NCBI GenBank assembly: GCA_026770585.1
Contig: MU646437.1
Span: 112,434 to 122,571, forward strand
Origin: Baffinella frigidus
Lineage: Eukaryota > Cryptophyceae > Cryptomonadales > Baffinellaceae
DNA length: 10,138 bases
Reading direction: 5' to 3'
A program made the position numbers and the translations under genes. Positions 5,942 through 10,138 of the stretch are shown piece after piece. Numbering within the stretch: position 1 is the first letter of the stretch; each line of letters opens with the position of its first letter. The notes under the pieces were generated by a model. That model was not told where the DNA came from. It saw only the letters and a program-made list of their open reading frames with translations, and searched no databases.

Positions 5942-5995
5942 GTTGACTTAGCGACCACTTTCTTTGTAAGTTGACTTAGCGACCACTTTCTAGCA
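5942..5995. repeat. 28-bp tandem repeat with GTTGACTTAGCGACCACTTT
   Basis: Two adjacent 28-bp copies start at 5942 and 5970 and are nearly identical. CCACTTT recurs at 6017-6096 and 6480-6575 beside further GTTGAC motifs. Confidence 0.85.
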
Positions 5996-6099
5996 GCCTC
6001 GGGAGGGTTCCCGGTGGCCACTTAAGTTGACGAGATGGCCACTTTTACTCACCCGCGCCCTCGCAACGCAGGTCGTCGCCTTGGTGGCCACTTTCATTT

Positions 6100-6217
6100 G
6101 TTGACTTTAGTTGACTTTCTGTGATTTAGTTGACTTTCTTTGATTTAGTTGACTTTCTCTGATTTAGTTGACTTTCTCTGATTTAGTTGACTTTCTCTGA
6201 TTTAGTTGACTTTCTCT
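6100..6217. repeat. 19-bp tandem array GATTTAGTTGACTTTCTCT
   Basis: Five units at 6123, 6142, 6161, 6180 and 6199 with exact 19-bp spacing, preceded by partial units at 6100 and 6110. Only the CTGTGA/CTTTGA/CTCTGA junction varies. The array ends in CACACGCACCC, a block that recurs at about 6575-6596. Confidence 0.93.
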
Positions 6218-6266
6218 CACACGCACCCTGGCACCACAGGGCGTCGAGAGGGCGGGGCGGGGCCAC

Positions 6267-6400
6267 ATAACCAACCCCAACCCCCAAACCCTGAACCCCA
6301 AACACTGAACCCCAAACCCTGAACCCTGAACCCCAAACCCTGAACCCCAAACACCGAACACCGAACCCTAACCCCCAACCCCCCCAACCCTGAACCCTAA
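6267..6400. repeat. degenerate telomere-like array (CCCTGAA / CCCCAAA)
   Basis: About seventeen heptamer-like units CCCTGAA, CCCCAAA and CACTGAA with the C strand on plus. The minus-strand frames give FRVQGSGF-type repeat peptides, which are artefacts of the array. Confidence 0.88.
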
Positions 6401-6652
6401 GGCCCAAGGCGGGCGGCAGGCAGCGTGTTAGTCAACTTGATCACCACTTTCAGCTAGTTGACTAGACGAGCTGACTTGCCGACCACTTTCTCTCACGTTA
6501 GTTGACTTGACGGCTACTTTCTCTCACGTGCAGTTGACTTGCAAGTTGACTTAGTTGACTTGACGACCACTTTCTCGCACGCGCACCCTCGCACCGCTCA
6601 ACCCTAACTCCCCCAACCCTGAACCCTCAGGCCCAAGGCGGGAGGAGGACAG
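6382..6652. repeat. 229-bp spaced duplication of CCAACCCTGAACCC-GGCCCAAGGCGGG
   Basis: 6382-6424 and 6611-6652 share about 40 bp with a few differences. The interval between them holds GTTGACTT motifs at 6501, 6533, 6545 and 6554 with CCACTTTCTC and CACGCGCACCCTCGCACC blocks. These match the preceding array in order, so the whole module (GTTGACTT motifs, CACGCACCC, telomere-like, GGCCCAAGGCGGG) is duplicated. Confidence 0.7.
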
Positions 6653-6670
6653 CTGGAGAAGACACGGTAC

Positions 6671-6922
6671 GTGTATGATGAGGCTCGCCCGCGCAGCGCT
6701 GGGTCCGTCCCCCCTCTTTCAACCCAAGAGAACCCCCCCCCCTCTTCTCTATTGGGTTGCCCCCTCCTCTTTTCTCTTCGGCTGGGGTGCCACATCGGAG
6801 CAGCGCTGGGTTCGTCTCCCCTCTTCACGCTTTGCCTCTTCGTTCTTGGGTTAGTCTCCGCCCGTGCGGTGCTGGGCTCGTGTATGATCAAGCGCGCCCG
6901 CGCACCGCTGGGTGTGTTCCCC
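6671..6922. repeat. 209-bp spaced direct repeat GTGTATGAT...CGCTGGGT
   Basis: 6671-6714 and 6880-6922 share GTGTATGAT, GCTCGCCCGCGCA/GCGCGCCCGCGCA and CGCTGGGT. A third partial copy, GCAGCGCTGGGTTCGTC, lies near 6799-6816. Confidence 0.6.
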
Positions 6923-7370
6923 TGTCTCCCCATCTGTGGTTCTTCTCTCCCATCTCTCCCCGTCCCCTCTCTCCCCGTCCCCTCTCTCCCCGTCCCATCT
7001 CTCCCCGTCCCCTCTCTCCCCTGGCTGACTCTTTGTCCGGGGTGCCGCGTGGGGGTGTGTCCCCTCTTCTCTCTTGGGTTGCCCCCCCCTCGTATCTATT
7101 GTGTCCGTTTCCCTTCTCCTCTCTTGGATGCGTCACCTTTATCGTCTCTGCGCCCGGGTTGCCTCTTCTGGGTATAGGGTTCAAGGTGTATGTCCCCTCT
7201 TCTCTCGCCAGCTTTTCGCTCTGCTCCTCTCCTCTCTCCCCCACTTCTCTCTTCGGCCGAAGTGCCTTTCCTGGGTTGGTCGCCTCTTCTCGCTTCGCCC
7301 CTTCGTGGGTACTCTCACACTTCTTCCGGCACGGGGTCTGCTCTGGTGGAGGTTTCAAGGTTATCCTCTG
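6710..7370. repeat. polypyrimidine-rich region with degenerate CTCTTCTCTYTTGGGTTGCC repeats
   Basis: The plus strand is dominated by C and T for about 650 bp. Stop codons need purines, so all three plus frames and one minus frame stay open for long stretches (up to 214 codons). None has protein-like composition. A loose motif with TTCTCTYTTGGGTTGCCCCC recurs at about 6743 and 7066, with weaker versions later. It is not called as a gene. Confidence 0.7.
6952..7026. repeat. 15-bp tandem repeat CTCTCTCCCCGTCCC
   Basis: About five units with exact 15-bp spacing (for example 6967, 6982, 6997, 7012). Because 15 is a multiple of three, every frame shows a five-residue peptide repeat such as SLPVP, but this is explained by the DNA repeat. 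Confidence 0.9.
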
Positions 7371-7418
7371 TGTGGGGCCCGGAAAGCACAAAACCTCTTA
7401 ACGCATGTCACGTTAATA

Positions 7419-7603
7419 GAGCGATTCCGGGAATATTGGCCGCTTTTCGGTTTCCTGGTTTGACGGTTTGCTGTTTTCATTTGAATCAAAAAAGGTTTTA
7501 CGCCCTTTTAAAACGCACCGTTTCGAGAATTCTGGGACAAATGAAATGAGCAAACCAGCAAACCAGCAACCCGAAAAGCGGCCAACATTTCCCGGAATCG
7601 CTC
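7419..7603. mobile_element. MITE with 65-bp terminal inverted repeats and TA target duplication
   Basis: Left arm 7419-7483 and right arm 7538-7603 are inverted copies. They begin GAGCGATTCCGGGAA and share TTGGCCGCTTTTCGG and CATTTG, with one or two indels and about eight mismatches. TA lies directly outside both ends (7417-7418 and 7604-7605), the target duplication typical of Tc1/mariner-type (Stowaway-like) MITEs. The 54-bp centre is AT-rich and has no coding capacity. Frames crossing it (RAIPGNVGRFSG on minus) are shadows of the arms. The family assignment rests only on TA and the structure. Confidence 0.78.
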
Positions 7604-7683
7604 TACTTCCCAAGCAACAAACTATTCGCGGGCAATGTGCCCATTTCCAATACAAAACCGCTAAATGGAGGGTTACATGGCAG

Positions 7684-7738
7684 GTCGGACGGAGTGGTGG
7701 AGGAGCATGAGGACCAAGAGCTGCTAGCAGCTCGTTGT
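7684..7738 (+). pseudogene. SDGVxEEHED mini-exon, copy 1
   Basis: After GGCAG (ends 7683) this copy reads SDGVVEEHEDQELLA, matching the candidate exon at 7890 for about 45 nt, then diverges to AARCVQ and a TAA stop at 7745-7747. The two copies are 206 bp apart and the acceptor side (CAGGTCGGACGGAGTG) is identical. Probably a truncated duplicate. Confidence 0.35.
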
Positions 7739-7770
7739 GTGCAGTAAATTATGTGTACATAATTAATTAG

Positions 7771-7817
7771 TTGACTGCATTAGTAATTAGTAACTGCGCA
7801 TCGTTTTGTGCAGTCAA
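7771..7817. other. small inverted repeat TTGACTGCA
   Basis: TTGACTGCA (7771-7779) and TGCAGTCAA (7809-7817) flank an AT-rich loop. Direct copies of GTGCAGT are also nearby at about 7739 and 7808. No function is assigned. Confidence 0.3.
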
Positions 7818-7889
7818 TTTCATTGCCGGAATGTTTTTAATTAAAACAGGTTGCCTATGAGATCTGGGCTGATGGAGGTGGGATTGCAG

Positions 7890-7964
7890 GTCGGACGGAG
7901 TGATGGAGGAGCATGAGGATCCAGAGCTGGCAGCACTTGCGGACGACCTTCCCGGCCTCTACAG
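7890..7964 (+). CDS. candidate internal exon, SDGVMEEHEDPELAALADDL
   Basis: ATTGCAG ends at 7889 and CTACAG|GTTATC gives a donor at 7965-7966. The 75-nt exon reads SDGVMEEHEDPELAALADDL followed by PGLY, with one leading and two trailing bases. Its two phases therefore match and it could be skipped or duplicated without shifting frame. The peptide is strongly acidic with a regular Leu/Ala pattern, unlike the surrounding repeats. Copy 1 (7684) differs mainly at third positions in the shared part (GTG/ATG, GAC/GAT), consistent with a coding past. Without splicing the frame stops at 7997-7999. Function is not recognised. Confidence 0.45.
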
Positions 7965-8104
7965 GTTATCTCCTCGCTTCATCTTTCTCTTTCGATAACA
8001 TGTCACAAAAAGACGCGTTTCGACGACATTACGGACAGGCTGCCACCTCCAGGGTTGATGCTGCTTCTGATGCGATGGGTCCAGACGCTGGGAACATCGC
8101 ACAC

Positions 8105-8383
8105 GCTCCGAAACCGCATGTGATTGACTGGCCACACGGGGGACTTTGAAGAGATTTTGAATAACTCTTAAGCGATGAGACCTACGACCCTACGATAGGC
8201 AACCCGTAGGGAAACAGGGGGGTTCCAACGGATAAGGTAACCGGAAATGCCTTGATTCTGACGTTTGTTTTCCCTTTGTAGCCCGCTGTGTGAACGCGGG
8301 TGGCTTCGCACTTGCTCTGATATCTCATGGGATTTGACCAGGCCGCATGCTCTGACATCTGATGCGATCTAACTAGCCACACG
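8105..8383. repeat. 35-bp unit preceding the fold-back elements
   Basis: Copies at 8314-8348 and 8349-8383 are a 35-bp tandem duplication (GCTCTGAYATCTSATGSGAT core). A more diverged copy lies at 8105-8138. The first and last copies run into the left ends of elements M3 and M4, respectively, so the unit may belong to the elements. Confidence 0.65.
8131..8293 (+). mobile_element. fold-back element with terminal inverted repeats, copy M3 (163 bp)
   Basis: The left end GCCACACGGGGGACTTTGAAG and the reverse complement of the right end, TCACACAGCGGGCTACAAAGG, are imperfect inverted repeats. The left two-thirds align with the minus strand of M2 (2305-2467), which has the same length. Conserved inside are GATTTTGAATAAC, the hairpin CCCTACG/CGTAGGG and GGATAAGGTAAC. 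The right third differs from M2. No coding capacity is visible and no target duplication is evident. Confidence 0.62.
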
Positions 8384-8516
8384 ATGGACTACGGACCTTC
8401 GAACAAAAGTCAAGTTGTCGTGAAACAATTAATTGTAAGGCCTTTCTGGTCTGAATTTGGTCACGTTGCCCCCCATAATATGGGGTCAACGAACCCCTCG
8501 TAGCCGGCCGTGTGGA
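8376..8516. mobile_element. fold-back element with terminal inverted repeats, copy M4 (141 bp)
   Basis: This is the second copy of M1 (1722-1861) in the same orientation, with nearly the same length. Shared blocks are CCACACG-TGGACTACG, AAAAGTCAA, CAATTAA, AATTTGGTCACGTT, GGTCAACGAA and GTAGCC..CCGTGTGGA. It contains internal hairpins at 8416-8427 and 8464-8491 in the same register as M1, but with different paired bases. No clear target duplication was found. Confidence 0.65.
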
Positions 8517-8568
8517 CTCTACCGGCTTTGCAAACATGGTCTGACATCTCACAACCGCGGCATCGCAG

Positions 8569-8644
8569 GCTCTCAAAAGCAGACTTCCTCCGCCTCTCCA
8601 CCAAGTTCCCCGAGTTGAAGACTGCCCTCGTCCTTACAGACCAG
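8569..8644 (+). CDS. candidate internal exon, FLRLSTKFPELKTALVLTDQ
   Basis: ATCGCAG ends at 8568 and GACCAG|GTGCAT gives a donor at 8645-8646. The 76-nt segment is one base plus exactly 25 codons, ending FLRLSTKFPELKTALVLTDQ. Hydrophobic residues are spaced every three to four positions and codons end mostly in C or G, more protein-like than the flanks. If read through, the frame stops after about 19 more codons at 8699-8701. It is single copy here. The LxxLSTKFPELK pattern is loosely like the SNLPNLK mini-exons, but homology is not established. Function is unknown. Confidence 0.45.
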
Positions 8645-8667
8645 GTGCATGCCTTCTTCACCTTATG

Positions 8668-8686
8668 TCTCAAAACTGTTTTGAGA
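8668..8686. other. palindrome TCTCAAAAC-T-GTTTTGAGA
   Basis: Perfect 9-bp arms around a single base, just downstream of the candidate exon at 8569-8644. Possible binding site or chance. Confidence 0.35.
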
Positions 8687-8759
8687 AATGTGCAATACTA
8701 GTGTACGGGCAAGCTTCGGAACAACCATACGTGCCGAGTATCTATCCAGCGTGGTCATA

Positions 8760-8798
8760 CACGACGCGCGTTGCAACAAACGACGCGCGTTGCAAAAC
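8760..8798. repeat. 19-bp tandem duplication ACGACGCGCGTTGCAA
   Basis: ACGACGCGCGTTGCAA occurs at 8761 and 8780. TTGCAA and GCGCGC make each unit partly self-complementary. Confidence 0.75.
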
Positions 8799-8968
8799 AA
8801 AATATGCACGCGTAGCATGCAAAAAAACGAAAGCAAGCTGCCGCCCACACAGGGCCTTGATCCATGACGCGGTGCATGCACGAAAGGAAGTTGCCGCAGC
8901 AGGGCCGAGCCGAGGCCTGCCAGGAGGTCGCCACCGTGGAACTTCCCCCCCCCGGATCCGATTGCAGA

Positions 8969-9039
8969 ATGCGATTCTCAAGGCTTTGCCTGTGTCTGGT
9001 TGTCCTGGCGGCAGGAGCGGCAGGAGCGATAGATAGAGG

Positions 9040-9078
<39 letters not shown>

Positions 9079-9088
9079 CGAGCGATAG
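8969..9088 (+). CDS. possible first exon with signal-peptide-like N-terminus
   Basis: From ATG at 8969 the frame reads MRFSRLCLCLVVLAAGAAGA: a basic start, a hydrophobic stretch and small residues at the end, the layout of a secretory signal peptide. It then enters the GA microsatellite as (RE)n and stops at 9086-9088. The coding part probably ends near CAGGAG at about 9027, but no clear GT donor is visible. The LVVLAAGAAG-encoding DNA is repeated at 9453-9482. A CAG lies directly upstream (8965-8967), so this could instead be an internal exon. The start choice rests on the signal-like sequence only. Confidence 0.3.
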
Positions 9089-9092
9089 CGAG

Positions 9093-9155
<63 letters not shown>

Positions 9156-9200
9156 TAGAGAGAGATAGCGAGAGATAGCGAGAGAGAGAGAGATAGATAA

Positions 9201-9237
<37 letters not shown>

Positions 9238-9258
9238 GACAGACAGAGAGACAGAGAG
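9028..9258. repeat. compound microsatellite (GA)n (GATA)n (GACA)n
   Basis: A long purine-rich run mixes AG dinucleotides, GATA tetramers (strongest at about 9191-9236) and GACA/GAGACA at the end. The 255-codon minus frame through it consists of SLSLSL/YLSI repeats and is an artefact. Confidence 0.95.
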
Positions 9259-9261
9259 GCC

Positions 9262-9512
9262 CTTACATGCTACCTCTGTCCAGTCGCCGGCAGGAGCGGC
9301 AGGAAAGGCTACTGCTGCGCGGCGCGCCTCGGCCGGGCGCGAGATAGACAGACAGAGACAGTGACAGAGACAGAGACAGAGACAGTGACAGTGACAGAGA
9401 CAGACAGAGAGAGAGAGATCGACCCACACACCGTACTTACATCCTCCATCTGTCTGGTTGTCCTGGCGGCAGGAGCGGCAGGAGAGGCTACTGCTGCGCG
9501 GAGCCTCGGCAG
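9262..9512. repeat. exon-like segment in two copies (LVVLAAGAAGEATAARSLG)
   Basis: 9262-9343 and 9434-9512 are direct copies sharing CTTACAT, GGCAGGAGCGGCAGGA, GGCTACTGCTGCGCGG and GCCTCGG. The second reads LVVLAAGAAGEATAARSLG in the frame of the signal-like peptide at 8969, whose DNA is a third, shorter copy (8987-9026). Copy 9262-9343 has lost the LVVLA part and carries extra CG bases. Microsatellites separate the copies. Either a coding repeat or a minisatellite with long units. Confidence 0.6.
9340..9419. repeat. GACA / GAGACA / GTGACA microsatellite
   Basis: GACA, CAGAGA and CAGTGA hexamers between the two exon-like copies. Confidence 0.92.
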
Positions 9513-9919
9513 GGCGTCTCATGTCTTCGTCGGGTGTGGGCCGCGCGTCTTCGGGATGGACCCGCCCCGAGGTCTCGCGCTGCCCGAGTTTTATTCTGGC
9601 TCGGTGTTACAAGTTTTTAAGAGCAGAAATTCAGTACAAACGGGCGAATGGAAAGCCTTTAAAATGAGTCAAAATACAACTCAGGCAGAGCTAGGAGGTC
9701 GCAAACACCAAGAACCAACACACCTTCCACTTAGCAGCCACCGGGGCCTTCGATGATGTGTCCATCTAAAATATCCTGGTACAAATTGCAGAACAATGCA
9801 GGGTAAGGGGCTTCAAATGGGTCCCGGAAATCTGGGGAAGATAGAACTCGGGCGCGCGCCTCAAGTCTTCGTCGGGTGTGGGTCCACGCGTCTTCGGGAT
9901 GGACCCGCCCTGAGGTCTC
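9509..9919. repeat. about 62-bp direct repeat GTCTTCGTCGGGTGTGGG...GGGATGGACCCGCCC
   Basis: 9509-9570 and 9858-9919 match over nearly their full length. The first reads HVFVGCGPRVFGMDPPRGLA in continuation of the LVVLAAGAAG frame (open from 9361 to a stop at 9756). The second has one extra base after GTGGG, so the same frame is not kept. The stretch between is unique with no recognised gene. Confidence 0.75.
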
Positions 9920-9988
9920 CCCTCTCATCAGCATCTCTCCTTTGATCAACACATCTTCTCCTCTTTCATCAACACACCTTCCACACGG

Positions 9989-10025
9989 AGAACCCAACAT
10001 ACCTTGGCAAGGTATGTTGGGTTCT
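9989..10025. other. perfect hairpin, 17-bp arms, 3-nt loop
   Basis: AGAACCCAACATACCTT (9989-10005) and its exact complement (10009-10025) flank GGC. Such a hairpin could stall polymerases or form a cruciform. It directly abuts a second hairpin. Confidence 0.85.
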
Positions 10026-10105
10026 GGGGCGGGAGAGCGGGAGACGCAAGAGGGCCTGCAGCGTCTTGAAGACGCTGCCTCTTGCGACTCCCGCTCTCTC
10101 GCCCC
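10026..10105. other. second adjacent hairpin, about 38-bp arms
   Basis: GGGGCGGGAGAGCGGGAG at the left pairs with CTCCCGCTCTCTCGCCCC at the right with one mismatch. The stem continues through CGCAAGAGG/CCTCTTGCG and CAGCGTCTT/AAGACGCTG, around a single apical G at 10068. The left arm has a small extra bulge of about four bases. It begins the base after the first hairpin ends, so the pair forms a double fold-back. Confidence 0.82.
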
Positions 10106-10138
10106 CCCTGATGTGCCGCTGCTGCCCCCCCTCGGGCC

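Noticed and set aside
6757-7401. 214-codon open frame on the plus strand, with overlapping long frames
   Set aside because: Several frames are open because the strand is pyrimidine-rich, and the peptide is Ser/Pro/Leu repeat without domain features.
8755-9522. 255-codon open frame on the minus strand
   Set aside because: Most of it is SLSLSL/YLSI repeat from the GA and GATA microsatellites, and the rest is the antisense of repeated segments.

Overview
This window looks like nuclear DNA of a eukaryote with short introns, most likely a unicellular alga or other protist. The evidence is indirect. Plant/alga-type telomere-like repeats (CCCTAAA / TTTAGGG and variants such as TTCAGGG) are scattered internally, short coding-looking pieces are bounded by CAG and CAG|GT signals, and there are many microsatellites, minisatellites and MITE-like fold-back elements. 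I see no bacterial operon, no rRNA or tRNA gene, no CRISPR array and no convincing full-length protein gene. The species cannot be named from the sequence alone; a dinoflagellate, green alga or other TTTAGGG-telomere lineage is possible.

Layout. 1-590: poly-G/GA tract, a few telomere-type units, two perfect palindromes and a 50-bp tandem repeat. 598-1219: a higher-order repeat in which a 26-bp coding-like motif alternates with G-rich and C-rich telomere-like minisatellites. 1455-3030: copies of a leucine-rich mini-exon, interrupted by fold-back elements (1722-1861, 2305-2467). 3040-3545: tandem repeats and a long hairpin (3186-3327). 3560-4215: four copies of another mini-exon (RFEDxPVxE) with a 32-bp tandem array between two of them. 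4388-5935: short repeats, a CT microsatellite and mostly featureless DNA. 5942-6650: arrays built around GTTGACTT plus telomere-like blocks. 6710-7370: a polypyrimidine tract. 7419-7603: a MITE flanked by TA. 7684-8644: two more candidate exons and two further fold-back elements. 8969-9919: a signal-peptide-like start followed by GA/GATA/GACA microsatellites and repeated exon-like copies. 9989-10105: two adjacent hairpins.

How it fits together. The recurring theme is local duplication of short exon-like segments together with their intron 3' ends. This could be the intron-rich interior or decayed margin of a tandemly duplicated gene family. The candidate exons at 4149-4215, 7890-7964 and 8569-8644 each have an upstream AG, an open frame and a downstream GT. 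I cannot assign a function to any of them.

The strongest unexplained signal is a family of four short elements sharing ends of the type CCACACnGCGGnCTAC. The two copies at 1722-1861 and 8376-8516 differ by paired changes that keep two internal hairpins foldable, which suggests the folded structure itself is maintained.
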